DNA of 64,000 bases from Monosporascus cannonballus (lineage: Eukaryota; Ascomycota; Sordariomycetes; Xylariales), in the NCBI GenBank assembly GCA_004154925.1, contig QJNS01000076.1, forward strand, positions 124,001 through 188,000. Reading direction: 5' to 3'. Positions 35,753-49,860 of this stretch are shown here, in pieces. A program made the translations under genes and the position numbers. The notes below the pieces were generated by a model that was given only the letters and a program-made list of their open reading frames with translations, was not told the origin of the DNA and ran no database searches. Position 1 is the stretch's first letter, and every line of letters starts with the position of its first letter.

Positions 35753-37069
35753 TTTTAATAACTTTTTAATTAATAGCCGACAAATAATTTATTGCTTAAT
35801 TAAAGTATAAGTTTTTTTAAATTTAATATAAATAATAATATAAAACGATATTTAAAAAATAAATAATATATATAATTCCCGTTATTAACTAAGAAAATAT
35901 TATTAATAAGATTTAACGATTTATTTCTTATTAAAAAAGTTTTCCAACTAATTAATAATATAATACCTTTTATTACTTAATCTTAAAAAGGCCTGTTTTT
36001 TCGTAACTTAAATAATAACTTACTCCGGCCCTTAAGGATATTATTAAAATTTAAAGAAAAAAATTAAAAAAGGAAACGGCTAAAGAAAAGGTTAAAAAAG
36101 AATATAAGGCCGAAAGCCAGAAAAAAAAACCTATTATAAAGGAGAAATTAAGTGCCCTAATAACAAAAGTCCGAACCCTGAAAAAAAAGAATATTCGGTT
36201 TACAAAAAGAAAAAAACCAGCTTTTCCTTAGTTTGGCTCCCCCAAAGGGCGAAGCCAAAAGGCCGGCTACCGACCTCTTTCGCTGGACCCAAGGCAAACG
36301 TAAGAAAAAACCTTAACCTTATTATTATTCGGCGTAATTCGGACATAAGAAAAAATTATTCCACCCCCTAGTTATTATGGAATGCCAGATGTTAAGGGCT
36401 ATAAGCCAATTTCCCTTAAGCCTTACGACGGATTAGAAAACCTTAATGGATTTTTGGTTTAGGCAAGGTTTTACCTTAAGTTTTATAAGAATTCTTTGCC
36501 GGAAAAATATTAAAAAGTAATAATTATCTTTTAACTACTAATTAGATAAATTCGCTAATAATTCGAACCTATTTTAACGGATTACCTTAAGAAATATCTT
36601 AAGAAATCTTTGGACCTTATTAATTATATTTTTAATAATTACGAAAAATTTTTTAAAAAAAATACGCGTTTTATTCGGCAATCTCGATAAAAAATAGGAC
36701 GTTATTAAGCAGTTTTATCTTTTTTACTAAACCAAATTAATATCCGAATATACGATAAAATTTAACCGCTTAGCTGCTATTTTGAATTTATCAAAAAACA
36801 TATTATTTTATTCTTATTATAATAACTTAAAGCTTTAAGTCAAAAATAAATTATATATAAAATTTAAAATTAGATTTTTTATAAAATATATAAATAAGGT
36901 TATTATCGCCGATCGACGAACTTTTAATCGATATCTTAAGAAAAAAAGGACCAACAAACGAAATAACGACAAAAGCTCTAATAGCCGAATCAAAAAAAAT
37001 AAGGGCAAACCTTAAAAAAAGGCGAATTCCGCTTTAAAGGAACCTAAGAAAAACAAATTTAAAGTAAAA

Positions 37070-37114
37070 TATTTTAATTATGGCAAAAAGGGGCATTTTA
37101 AAAGCGAATATCGC
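37070..37114 (+). pseudogene. E2 gag zinc-knuckle relic
   Basis: Reads YFNYGKKGHFKSEYR, spaced as CX2CX4HX4C. The His is kept, the first two Cys are Tyr, and the last codon is CGC, not a Cys codon. Confidence 0.7.
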
Positions 37115-40100
37115 TCCCCCGCCAAAAAAAACTCCAAAAAAAGAAAAAATTCCTTAATCCCAGAAAAAAGCCAAAACGGCTAAACAAAAAACCGATAATA
37201 AGGCAGAAAAGAAAAAAAAATTAATTCGATTTCCTTCCAGCCAGAATTTATTATTACCATAACTATTTAAATCCAAAACAATAACCCAAAGTATAAGAAT
37301 TATTTTATTTGCCAGGATTTTAAAATTAAAATTTATAAGTATTATCCCGGATAAACGGTCTTTAAGATAATTATAAAATTAAGATATTAATATTACCTTA
37401 ATTCCCAAAAGTATAAGATATATATAAAGGACGGTTAATTTTGATTAAATATTAATAATTATAAACAATTATTTTTAAAAGTTTATAAACTTCCAGAATA
37501 TATTATTTACAAGAAAATATTATTAATAAATTTTTACGACTTATTATATTTTATTACTTATTATTAAAACAATTATTTTATTTATTTTAAAACTAAAAAA
37601 AATAATAACTTTTGGCCCGAATGGAATAATAAGATTTTTACCGAACCAAACGATAAATACCGATATACTGAAATTTCTCGATAACTAAAATACCTTAAGT
37701 CTTATTACTTATATCCCGAATTAAAACGGAATCAAAAAGTTATATTACAAAAATACCTATATTATTTCCCGATATTTTGCATTTAATACGACCTCCTAAA
37801 TATGGGAATATTTTTTTTTTAAAAATTTACCTTTTTAATCCCATAATTCGGGAAATACGGAACAAAAAGATAAACCAAGAAAAAAAACCAGATTTTGAAG
37901 CCCTAATATAAATATAGCAAAAAAATATAGTTCCGGTACAAAAACGACCAATATACCAAATATGCTATTAAAAAAGCTCGCAAATAAAAATTTGCTTAAG
38001 TCGAAAATTATCAAAAATTAAAAAATTATAAAAATTTTCGAAAATAAGGTATCGAAAAGCTTTAATCGATAAAACCTTATACGAAGTAACAAAAGGAATG
38101 CGCAACCAGATTAAAATCCCCTTCCGATATAAAGGTAAAATACTTAAGGCCATAATTAATTCCGGAATAAAAAATAATTTTATTTTTTTTGCAACGGCAG
38201 AAAAATATTAGATTCCTTAGAAATACAAATTAAAGTTTTATAAATTGCGTACGGTTAACGGCAGCTTATTTACTTACGAAAACGGACGAATTTTTCGAAA
38301 AACGGAAAAATTCCTAATATAAATTTAAGGATACCAAAAATACGTTTTACTAGATATCGCTAACATCTCCGGATATGATATTATCCTAAGAATACTTTGG
38401 CTTTATTTTAATAACTTACGGATTAATTAAAAAAAACAAATATTTTCCTAAAACGAAATACTAAATAATCGAGAAATTTGTTGTATTATTAAGGAAATAC
38501 GGGTTCTTAATCAGATTTTTACGGTACCTCCGGAATATCAAAAATTTAAAAGATTATTTAAAGATAAAAAAAATTACGAATTACCGTTATACGGTTAATA
38601 GGATTACCGGATACTTATTAAAAAAAGATATTATCCTAAACTTTATAAAATTTACTATATAAACTTAAAAAAGTTAAAAACTTTATAAAAAAGCATATAA
38701 TTAAATTTAAAAAAAAGATATATTTAATTTTTTAACTTCCTTACTGGATATCCAATCTTTATAATACCAAAAACCAAAAATAATAAATAAAGGATTAAAA
38801 AGGACGGAAACCCTATTTATCGAAAAATAATTAATTATAAATAATTAAATAACATTATAATTAAAAACGGATATCTTTTAATTTTTATAAATACCCTAAA
38901 GGAAAATATTAATAAAATTAAATAATTTACGGCATTTAACTTACGCAATAACTATTCCCGCATTAAAATAACCAAAATAAAAAAATAAAAAACGGCATTC
39001 AAAATAATACATAAATTTTATAAATACCGAATAATACCCATAGGACTTATTAATATTTCTGCCAATTTCCAAAATTTGGTTATAATTACTTTATAATAAT
39101 ATCTAAATAAATTCGTATTCGTTTACTTCGACGATATTTTCATTTATTCCAAAACCTTAAAAAAATATAAAAAATATATTACTTAAATACTTAAAACTTT
39201 GAACAAAACCAACATTCGAATTAACCTTATTAAAGACGTATAGCATATCTAGAAATTAAATTATTTTGGGATTTATTTTTATATTAGGACAAATTTAAAT
39301 TTAACGTTCCAAATTAAAAATAATTAAGAATTGGCTTATTTTTAATAAGGCGACCGTTATAAATATCTGATAAATTTTACAATTTACGGATTACGTACGC
39401 GGCTTAATTAAGGAATATAAAAATATAATTAAGCCTTTAACGAAACTTATTACCAAAAAATACGTTAATAAAAAATTCGAATTTTTAAAGGAAATAAAAA
39501 AAACGTTCCGGGAATTAAAAAAAACAATTACTAACGGACTTATTATAAAGATGCCAAATCTAAATAAAACGAAATAATTAAAGATAAATGCTTTAAAATA
39601 TGCCCTAGGCGCAATTTTGGAACAGTAAAAAGGTAACGGCAAATAATACTTAATAATATATTACTTTAAAACATTCCGAAATACAGAACTTAAATATTAA
39701 ATTTACGATAAAAAATTATTAATAATTATTAATACTTTTAAGGAATAAGAACTTTTCCTTAACGAAATAAAAAAACCTTTCGATATTTATTTTAATTACA
39801 AAATTTTTACGCGATTTATAAAAGCCCAAAAATTAAATAAATAATATAAAAAATAATAGATTTTTTATCCAAATTTAACTTTAAAATATATCATATTAAA
39901 GGAAAGGAAAATATTTAAGCAAATATTCTTAATTATAAAGGAAATTACGATTCTAAAATTCCCAAAAATATGCAAATATTATAATATAATAAGGATAAAA
40001 TTATATATTTATATAAAATAATAAAAAAATTAATTATTAAATTCTTAATACAGTTCCGGAATTCCTACGATACAAAAAAATAAAAAAAAATCCAGCAATT

Positions 40101-41560
40101 AAAAGAATAATTTAAAAATTAATTACTGTATTATAGCAAAATTTATATTCCTAAGAATTAACAAAAATAATTCGTAAAGGAATTCCATAAGGACTTATTG
40201 CATAAATATTAAGGAATTTTTAAAATCATTTAACGGCTGCAAAAAAAATACGATTTCCCTAAGTTACGCCGTATGGTCAAAATAATTATCAAAAATTGCA
40301 ACGTTTACAATAAGGCTAAGGTAATACGCCATAAACTTTACGGGTTATTATAACCTACCGATATTCCGGATAAAATATGGAATATTATAACTTAGGATTT
40401 TATTATTAATTTACCTTTAATTAAAAACCTAAATATTAGAATTAAATATAACGGAATATAAGTAATTATTAATAAATTTATTAAATATAAGTACTTTTTA
40501 CCTTTTAAAAAAATATAACAGCAAAATAATTAGCTTACGCCTTTATTAAATAATACCTTAACAAATATAAGATATTTAAAAAAATCGTTTTAAACCGAAA
40601 TACGTTATTTATTTCAAAATTCGGCATTAATTTTTTTAAATAAATCGGTACTAAATTTAAGTTCTCGATAGCGTATTATCCTTAAACGGATAACTAAACC
40701 AAAAAATTAAACCAAACCTTAGAATAATATCTGCAAAATTATATTAATTATTAACAAAATAACGGGGTAAAATTTTTATTATTAATATAAATCGCTTATA
40801 ATATATTAATTAACGAAAATATAAACGTATTTCCTTATATAATTATGTACGGATATAATGTAAAAATAAAACGATTTAAATAACCGTTTAATAAAATACT
40901 AAAAATTATTACGATTACCCCAAAAATAAAAATATTAACTATAAAAATTAAAACGATCCAAGCTTATTTTTAAAATAAATTATAATTCCTTTAATAACGG
41001 ATAATTTAATATTATAATAAAAGAAATTAAAAAATTAATTTTAACGAAAAGAAATAAAATTTACTTATTACGCCAGAAATAAAACGTAATTTCGAATATC
41101 TTACAAATTAAAACAAAAAAACCTAATAATAAGCTTAATTTCAAAAAACTTGGATTATTTAAAGTTGACGAAATTATTTCCAAAACCAATTATAAATTGT
41201 TATTACCTAAAAACATAAAAATACAACTTATTTTTCACATTTTTTTTACTTAAACCAGTACCTAAGAACGCCCCGTTAAAAATAAACTTAAAATTCGAAA
41301 AAATTTTAATAAGTATAAAATTAAATAAATATTGGATTCCAAAATAATTAAAAGTAAAATCCAATACTTAATTAAATAAGAAAAATACTTATATAAAAAA
41401 ATATATAAAAATTATTTAATTATTTAATAAATACGATAAACCTAATTAAGACGTTTTACCGCCAAAATCCTGACCAACCGTTTCCAATACGGCCAAGGTT
41501 ATAGGTAATAACGGTCCCTTACTTAAATTAACCTTTACGGCGCTTTAATCGAAAAAAATA
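37115..41560 (+). pseudogene. E2 pol relic
   Basis: Same order as E1. The RT signature FVYFDDIFIYS lies at 39118-39150, with RNase H, integrase and a chromodomain-like end following. Frequent TAA/TAG codons break every frame. Confidence 0.8.
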
Positions 41561-41579
41561 AATACCTTTATTAACGTAT

Positions 41580-41720
41580 TTAGCTTTAAAATAAGTGATA
41601 TTTATTCCTTTTTTTTACGATTTTTTTCCGTATTTAATTTTTTTCGTTTTTCTAATTTATCCATATTTTTAAGCCCCCTTTAAATAAACGACACCCTTTT
41701 AAAATATAATTATTCAAATT
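41580..41720 (-). pseudogene. E2 antisense coiled-coil ORF relic
   Basis: Minus-strand text LKNMDKLEKRKKLNTEKNR, equivalent in position and character to the antisense text of E1. Short and decayed. Confidence 0.45.
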
Positions 41721-42135
41721 AACGATTTAACCAAATAATACGATTGGATAGTTTTTAAAATTATTAAACAACCAGACGTTTTTTTCGGTTTATCCGAAAC
41801 TTTTCGGCCCGGATATTTTTAAACGATAAAAACGAAATATAATTCCTATTACAAAATTAAATATTGGCCGCCAAATAATTTTAATAACTTTTTCGACCTT
41901 TTAATATTTTGCAAAAAAGCTTTTTTTCGAAATAACGCGTATACGGCATAATTTCGAAACCAAATTAAAAAATCGATTTAATCAGTTCGTAATGATTTTC
42001 AATAAAAAATTTGATACGTTTTCGAGGTTTATCCGATATAGTTAAATATAGTACTATAACGCAAAAAAGGAAAAAAAAGTTAAGGATTTACTTTTTTTAT
42101 CTTTGGGGACAAAAATCCTGGAAAAAAAGAAATAA

Positions 42136-42565
42136 TATTACGTTTAAAAAGGATTCCATTAGGCCTAAAGGAGGCCCAGGAAGTTGGAAACGCTCGGGAT
42201 CTCCACCTTTTATCGGATAAATCTCGGGTTTTTATCAATTTTCAGAAATACCAGGAAATTCGTAAATAACAGATACCAAGATTTTTTAAGATCCCCAAAA
42301 ACCATAAGAAATATAAAGGATAAAAAAATATATAAGGTTTGGGTTTTTTATATAAATAATTACTTATTTAGTTTTTCGCTTTTTAATTATTAATCTAAAC
42401 TTTTAGCCAAAAATAATTATATTATTTTCTGATTAAAAGAAAAATATTTTAAAATTTCCTTAACGAATATATTAAATTATTTTTCGCCTTATTGTTATTT
42501 GCAAATCAAGACCCTTTTCGGATACTGCTTATACCTCCAGGTGGATATATAACAGGTTCGTTATA
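42136..42565 (+). repeat. E2 3' LTR
   Basis: Matches 35322-35752. Starts TATTACG (the expected TG mutated to TA) and ends GTTCGTTATA. Confidence 0.9.
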
Positions 42566-42570
42566 GTAAT

Positions 42571-44893
42571 ATATAATGTATTTTAATTTTTTCGAAAAAA
42601 TTAAATCGATAATTAAACGGAAATCGTTAATATAACGATAAAATAATAAATATAAGGTTATTATTTATTTTATTAATAATAATTACGTATCGGAAATTAT
42701 TAACGTTTTGTTATTTTTTGTTAATTATAGTTTTTATCCTATTATAAGTACGGAATTATAACGATTTTCCGAAATTTTCAAAACGTTTATATAGCAAAAA
42801 GAATAAATTAAGGCGATAAATTACGCAGATAAATTAAAACGATTTTTAAAAAAAATATTAATAATAAAGACGTAAAACCGATATATGGAACAGATTAATT
42901 AATACCGTAACGACGTTAGTACGTTTATAAAGGGAAAACGGATTTAAGTTAATATACGTTATATAAAATTAAAACGGTTTAATAATAAATTTAATAATAA
43001 ATAAATAAACCTTTTTATTATTATTAAAATATATTTTCGCATTATAATCGTAAAATTATTAATATAATATAAAGTATTTTTAATTTTTTTTATTTCCTTA
43101 ATTTAATATTATAAATTAAACTTTTTAAAATAAAAATAATAAATAAGGAATCAAATGTTCGGGTTAAAATCGCTATCGTTATAAATATAAATAATATAAA
43201 AAATATTAAATAATATTTTAAAAAGATTTTAAATTTTAAAAATATTATACATAACTTTTAATATAAGGTTAAATAACCGTAATTATACCGCTTTATTTAA
43301 GAACCGGTTATAAATCTTAAAGGATATAATTTTAATATAACCGAATTTTTCAAAAATAACGTTAATAAACTTAGGTTACTTAATTAATTTCCGGTATTAT
43401 TAAAATAATAACAGTATATAAGGCAAAATTTATATTATATTAAAATTAATAAAATTAAATATTAATTCCTATAACGTTATAAATAATTAAATTATAAGAA
43501 ATTAACGATTAAATAATAATAAAATATTATAATAATTACGTAATATAAAATAACTTAACCTTAAAAAATATAATATTATAATAATAATATAACGATTAAA
43601 AATTATTAAAACGTAAAAAAAATATTATAATATCGATATTTACCTAGCTAAAACCCCAAATTATAAAAATAATAATATATATTTTATTACGAAAAATACA
43701 TTTAATTAATATTTATAATTAATACTTTTTATTATTAATAATTAAGCGATATTCGATTATTTTTTTAAACGGTAATTTAAACGTTACTTTATTATTGCAA
43801 AATTAATATTATATTATTATGAAATATATATTTCGATATATTTACGGCGTTACTCGCAAAATAAGGATTATAAATTTATATTAAAGTCCGCCGGGCGGCG
43901 ATTTACGCGAAATAATCGACTTTATTTTTTTATATATAATATTAAAAACGTAATTATAATCAGGGAATAATATTAATCTTTTTTTTACGTCCATCGTACC
44001 AAACGTTATACGGTAAATTTTTTTAACCGTTTCGAAAACGGTATAAAGTCGGAATACCGCCCGGTAAAGTTCCTAACGAAAACCGTTAAGGTACGTATAC
44101 GTCTCGTCGTCGTCGTCGTTAAAAATCGTCTTATCGTCGTCGTTACAGTTAACGTCGAAATAAAAATCCACTTAATAAAAAAAGATATCTAAATCCAAAA
44201 AATCGCCTAAGACGCCTTTCGCCGGCTATACGTCAAAAAATTAATATAATAATAATATTCCGTAAACGTAACGCCAATATTATAACCCGTATAAGTTATT
44301 AATTAATATATTTTTCGGCATTTAATACAAAATATGCATTTTGTTATTACGGCCGACGCAAAATGGCAACAAAAAAAACATCTTTTTAATATCGGGATTA
44401 TAATTAAAAAAATATATTTAAAATAAATCATATATAGCCGTTTCGCGTAAACGGGTATTACGTAAGTAATATAAGGCCGGGAAAATATCGTTACGATAAT
44501 AAAAAGAAATTACAAAACAAAAAATAAAAAGGTATTATAAAAATAACGGAAAAACAAAGAACAAAAATAAGGGAAAAACCTGGTATTTATATCGCGAAAA
44601 TAATAAAAACGGGTATATAACAAAATCTAATCGGGCTAATAATATCCCGTACGACGATATTATTATTTCCGTATCGGAACTAACGTTATGCATTTTTTAT
44701 ACGGCATCCCGCCACCCAGCCACTGGCGCGGCCTTATTTCGGCTAAATCGCGTATATACCATATTAACGTTACGACATTTTGCAATACCTAATACGCCAC
44801 CAGTTAATTAAGGTTCGAATCCGGGAAAAGTATTTATATATTTCATTTTTCTTTTTATGCAATTAAAAATAACTGCCTTAAAAAAAGGGCTAT
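42571..44893 (+). pseudogene. E3 3' interior: integrase C-terminal relic and unassigned sequence
   Basis: The continuation of E3 after the E2 insertion. The first about 500 bp read as the C-terminal part of a Ty3/gypsy integrase. The remaining 1.8 kb to the 3' LTR has no frame I can assign. It includes short TCG-repeat words near 44102-44145 and an isolated GGTTCGAATCC at 44814-44824. Confidence 0.55.
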
Positions 44894-45043
44894 TATTACG
44901 GCATTAGTAAAGCGGCTTATTTAAGCCGCCCTTTCGCTATATATATGTAAGCGTTACGCGTTTACTAGATAGCTCTTTTTTTTCTTCCTCGTACAACAAC
45001 AGAATATCTTTCAGAAACCCAAAAAACGTACAGCGCCGTAACA
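44894..45043 (+). repeat. E3 3' LTR (150 bp)
   Basis: Pairs with 30539-30688. Followed by target duplication ATAAG. Confidence 0.92.
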
Positions 45044-45048
45044 ATAAG

Positions 45049-45643
45049 CCTCGTCTTGATTAAAATCTTGAATCGTATTATTTCGAGCTCGTTTTCGATT
45101 ATCGATTACGTTAAAAAATCAGATTTTTTAAAATCGGTTTCTATATATATTATTAATTATATATATTTTGAATAATATAATAATTTTTAAAACAAAATAA
45201 AATTACTTTTTTGTCTTATTTTTTCAAACACTTTATTATATGCAATAGTAGGGTGTTTATGCTAATAATAGCGTTTAAAATTCGAAGCTTGAAAACTTTT
45301 AACTTTTTTGGTTTTTTTATAGTTATATCTATTAAATCAATGAATATAAAGTAAAATAATATTATTAAAATAATATAATTTATAAAGAATCTATAAATAA
45401 AAATAATATTTACGTTGTATACGAAACAACTATTTTACGATCTTTATTTAAGTTAATAGATAATAAATATTGCGCAAATAAATTATTCGCAAATATATAA
45501 ATATTCGACTTTTCGAGATCGAGTAATTTAAAATTCGATTTGTTATATTTCGAATCTTTAAAGTCTTTATTCGATTCGACATCCGAATTTTCAGAATTTT
45601 GGCTAATAGCTTGCGAAGATATATTCGAAATAAACGAATCCAT
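45049..45643 (-). pseudogene. hAT transposase relic, N-terminal part
   Basis: An ATG at 45641-45643 (-) begins a Ser/Asn/Asp-rich N-terminus (MDSFISNISSQAISQNSENS), open for 77 codons. Further coding-like but broken text continues to the E3 insertion point. It joins the segment 30533-28830 once E3 is removed. A BED-type zinc finger would be expected here in hAT proteins but I could not read one with confidence. Confidence 0.55.
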
Positions 45644-45941
45644 AATAAATATATAAATAATCGACTTTTAAATAAGCGGATATATAGCGGGTAGACGTAT
45701 GTTATAAAGCGTTAAAAGCTGATTATAACGGTATATATATTGTAGTATAGTTATATAGTAATAAGCTGAATAAATAAGTTAAAAGATAAAAAAAAGAAAA
45801 ATTTTTAAGGAGAAAAGCTTGACGTATTTATATTTAAATTTACAATTCTAGGTAATTCTGTTATTGAATAATATTAAATTAGAATTCTTAATTAGTTAAT
45901 ATTAATATTAATTACACAATTTATTACTAATAATTCATAAG

Positions 45942-46344
45942 TCTTACGACTTAACAAGCTCCGGCCTCAAGAAACGGTCAGACAAGAATCATACGAGCCA
46001 TTTATCGGGTTACGTAACAGTAATCACTGCCAAGCCAGTGATTATCAATAATTAAAGGTAATTTTAAATAATTATAATTATTACCGACTGTATAATTATG
46101 AATAATTAAGCTAAAAAACCTAAAAAATATACGTTTATTATTTTCTATAATTTAAATAATATTAATTTATAATACTTCTTAATATTAATCGTTTATAATA
46201 CAAAATATCGTTATCTAACATACTTTTGGTATTACGAAATATAATACGTTATTATATTTATTACTTAATTTCTTATAATATTTCTGCTTATATAAATTCG
46301 TATAATTAAGGTCTAATAATTAGTTAAACCGCCTAGCCGTTATA
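45942..46344 (+). repeat. E4 5' LTR
   Basis: About 403 bp, starting TCTTACGAC and ending GCCGTTATA. The first about 110 bp are nearly free of RIP; the inner part is AT-shifted. Confidence 0.9.
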
Positions 46345-46400
46345 CGTTGCAAGTTTTTGTTTAGTAAAACTATCAGACTTTGAGAAATATCGCCGACATT

Positions 46401-48731
46401 ATGTCTACCAGTAAGCAGCCCGAATAGCCTATTTACCAAATTCTTAATAACCCGGACATTAAAATGGATTCCGAAAAGAAAAAGAAAAAGCTTCGCCTTT
46501 TTCGCGAAAAAAAATCTTCGACGCCTAGATATTATAAACGAACGTATTATTCAGTTCGAAAGAAATAATAATAACCTTATAACGTCTCTTTAAGCCGCTT
46601 ATAAAAAATTTAAAGAAAAAAGAATTCGAAACCGGAAAACGCTTTCGAATAAACCAGGTTATCTAGTTAAATTTTACTAAAAAAATAAGAAAAGTTTTTA
46701 AATTTTTAAGCCAGAATTTTTAATAAAGTTTTAATAAAGTTCTAATTATTTTTAACTTAATAGTAAGTATATTTCGAGTATTTTCTTATTCAATTAATTA
46801 CGCTTATTATACGAATCGAATTCGTAATTAAACGATTTACCGGAAATACGCTTATTTAATTTAAACTTATTATAAGAAAATATATTACATTATTAATCGA
46901 AAATCGAAACTCGAAAATAATACGACTTTATAATAATTAAAAATAATTTAAGCAAATATGAACAAAATTTTTCAAAATACTAAAAAGAACAAAAGCCAAA
47001 ATATAAATTTAATAATTATAACAAAAAAGTCAATATCTAGAAACGGTAATAGGTCAATTTAATTAACTTTTAAACGAAATTAAAAATAAAAAACATTAAT
47101 AGTTAAATTTTTTGACGGTTTAAAGAAAAAAGTACAGAAAAAACTTTTTAAGCTATATCGGCCTAATTATTTATCGGATTATATCGCGATAACAGTTAAG
47201 ATCGACGATCGATAATACGCCTGGCGTACTAAAGGTACTAAAGAAAAAAATAATAACAAACTCCGATATACGACCAATATTAACGTTTTTCGGCGCAATA
47301 ATACCTTTTACAGCATAAAACTAGGACTTATAAAACTAAAAGCCATTTATAAAAAGGATTAAAGCCAAATCAAATACTTTAATTATAATAAAATAAGGTA
47401 CAAAACAACATAATGCAAGATACCTAAAAAATTCCGTTAGGATAATTAAAAACCTGTACCCGAAGGATAATCTAAAGAAAATTAAAAAAACGAAAATAAA
47501 CCTATTAACATAATTCGGCCTAAATACGTACTAGGCCCCACATAGCGAAAAGTCCAATAAGGAATATAAAAAACCAGGAAGCTAGCTTAATAAATATCGC
47601 GAACATAATAAGAAATATTATAAGGATAATTACGGGAATATTTGGATTAGATAGAAAGATTTTGTCCCAGAACCCCTGATCGATACGGCAAAATATATGC
47701 CATATATTGTCGACGACAAAAATATTCCGATTACGAAAAATAAAAATAATATATTTATAAACGGATTACTAACATATATTATAAAGAGTTTAAATTTTTA
47801 AATCGTATTAAAAATAATAAAAACAAAAATAATAATATTGATATTTTCGATTTATAGCCCTAAAAATTATTTAATGATTAGCCGGAATAAAGGACTGATT
47901 AAAAAAAAGCGGTGTCTGCAAAAAGGCCTTTTTATTATTATTAATAATATAACTATTAAACGGAAAAAGAATTAATCCAATATATAATAAAAAACATTAT
48001 TAAAAATTATTACAGATTTTTATTTTTAAGTGGTATTTATTATAAAATGTTACAAAAATAAGGTTATTAAAGAAAAGATACGTTAATTTATAAAAGAAAC
48101 TTTAAAATAATAATTAATATAACGTATAATAGCATATAATCGAAATTATAAGAAAATAATTTACCTAATAAGAAAAGGAATTATAGTAAAATTAAAAATA
48201 ATTAATATAATTCGAAAAACCAATATGCCGGTAATAATGACAAATATAATAGCTTAACGCGTTATATACCGAAATACAGATAAGGTTTAACAAAATCGAA
48301 GAAAACTTAAAAGAAAAAAGTTACTTATAAAAAAGCCGTAAAATAACGAAACTTAAAAAAATTAAAAAGAACTTTTAAAAAAGGCTTTAAACGCAACGAT
48401 AAAAGTTTTTAATAACTTTATTATTTTGGACATACGAATTAGAACGTATTGGTATACCGTAATAATAGATTACAGAGCTTTAAGCAGAAATTATATTGTA
48501 TCGAATATTATTAATAAACGTGGAGTACTATAAAAATATAAATTAGAACCTTATATAACGACAAATGCCGACAGTTAAAAATTCGTTTATAATAACAGGA
48601 AAATTATACGCGAAATTAATTATTTTAAGATTTTTGCCTAAGGACAATATTAGATAATTAATTTTATTATCGTTCTATTTAGAAATTACAATATAATCTT
48701 AAAATTACTATAGATACGCCAGTACGGAATC
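46401..48731 (+). pseudogene. E4 gag and start of pol, broken
   Basis: Starts MSTSKQPE, then KMDSEKKKKKLRLFREKK. The same gag N-terminal pattern is found in E5 (ATG 55299-55301, -). Many in-frame stops. The frame is interrupted at 48731 by the E5 insertion. Confidence 0.65.
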
Positions 48732-49140
48732 TGTGACGGCTAGGCGGTTTAACCAACTATTAAACCTTAGTCGTACGGGTTTATGTTGGCAGAAGTATCT
48801 TGGGACTCTGTAGCAATAAAATAACTTAGTTACGTCTTTTAATACCAAGGTGCAAAAATCGTATTGCAAACGATTGGTATTAATAAGTATTACAAGCTAG
48901 TACTATCTAGATTATGGAAATAATAAGCATATATATTTTCGTTCTGGCTTAAGATGCTTAAACGGTTTAAACGCTTGAGCCTGTTAAACCCTTTGAGCCT
49001 TTTTGTTAGCTTAAAGGGCTTAAAGTGCTTGGCGCCTTAAAACTTTTAAGCCAATTATGTAATATCTTGACCTTGGTCGGAATTCAGTTTTTTATGGTTC
49101 TATTTATCTGGAAGGAAATTAAGATCGTTAAGTTATAACA
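48732..49140 (-). repeat. E5 3' LTR
   Basis: 409 bp. The outer side (48732 onwards) is nearly clean sequence and the inner side is AT-shifted. Confidence 0.9.
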
Positions 49141-49439
49141 TGATTTTTCTCTTTTCGAGATTTTTGTTCTTAAAAATTAAATTATTTTTGTTTGGTTTCG
49201 GTAAATAGCTTTCCTTTTATATTTTTGTTATATCGGTTCGTATTAAAAAATCTCGTTTTCGTAAGTATATTAAGGTTTTAATCCTTTTAAAACGTACTAA
49301 ACGTTATGGTTTCAAAATATTTTTTTGTTTTCGTTATAAAAAGAAAAATGCAAAATATAAGGTTATTCGGGGATTTTTGAAATATTTCCAATATATTTTT
49401 TATGGCGGCTCTTGTGATATTTTTGGGTTTTCGAAAATT

Positions 49440-49860
49440 AAACATTAAAAACTTTTAAACGAAAAGGACAGTTTAAAACGTAAAGAAAAGTAAGTTCGTA
49501 AAGCGCTACGAGCCGCCGCCAACAAACTGGACCGTTTGTAAAAAAAAAAACGATTATTCCGTTACCGTAATATCGAGATATTTTGTTACGATATTAAAGG
49601 TGCGGAGGTTATAGAGGAATTTGAGCGTTTCGAAAAGAAGTAGAAATAATTGGAGGCCGCCGTTAAGGTTATTACGTTAGCGCAAATTGCGGCCGATTGG
49701 CCCGATATCCCGGCTATTAATTAGTCGGCTGTTAATTAGGACGTACCCGTCGTTATTAGTAAAAGTTTTTTAATAGGCGTTAGGCGCCAATAACAGTTTT
49801 GGCGGGTTCTTAAATATTTTCGGAATCCGGGTATTCTTTTTATTTAATTAGGTATTAAGT
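49440..49860 (+). pseudogene. E5 antisense coiled-coil ORF relic
   Basis: Plus-strand text opposite to E5 gag-pol, adjacent to its 3' LTR. It reads VRKALRAAANKLDRL, GAEVIEEFERFEKK and LEAAVKVITLAQIAADWPD, with a few stops between. The last block matches minus-strand text in E4 (LEAAVTAITLT, AADWPDIL), so the frame is conserved between two elements. Function unknown. Confidence 0.6.

Larger units (their letters stand above)
35322..42565 (+). mobile_element. E2: Ty3/gypsy chromovirus-type LTR retrotransposon nested in E3 (7,244 bp)
   Basis: The LTRs are 35322-35752 and 42136-42565 (about 430 bp). The perfect target duplication is GTAAT (35317-35321 and 42566-42570). A polypurine tract GGAAAAAAAGAAATAA precedes the 3' LTR. 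The interior matches E1 throughout: zinc-knuckle relic at 37070-37114, reverse transcriptase YFDD at 39124-39135 with both catalytic Asp still encoded, and integrase near 40100-40900. The second half of the LTR is shared with E1, while the first part is a different sequence. Many stops; non-functional. Confidence 0.93.
30539..45043 (+). mobile_element. E3: Ty3/gypsy LTR retrotransposon with short 150-bp LTRs, split by E2
   Basis: The LTRs are 30539-30688 and 44894-45043, 150 bp each, with mirror ends TRTTACGGC...GCCGTAACA. The target duplication ATAAG is perfect (30534-30538 and 45044-45048). Its own length is 7,256 bp after removing E2 and its duplication. Plus-strand pol is recognisable. 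The reverse transcriptase text AFITRFGLFEYF lies before 33720, with YFNN in place of YFDD at 33763-33774. After E2, the integrase C-terminal region lies at about 42690-43050 (INVLLFFVNYSFYP, FIIIKIYFR). Heavily RIP-mutated. Confidence 0.92.

Noticed and set aside
44101..44150. TCG-rich short repeats as a possible array
   Set aside because: Irregular short TCG/TCGTCG runs without spacers. Not CRISPR and not a regular tandem array.
44814..44827. GGTTCGAATCCGGG, an RNA polymerase III B-box-like word in E3
   Set aside because: No D-arm, anticodon stem or acceptor stem can be folded around it, so it is not called a tRNA.
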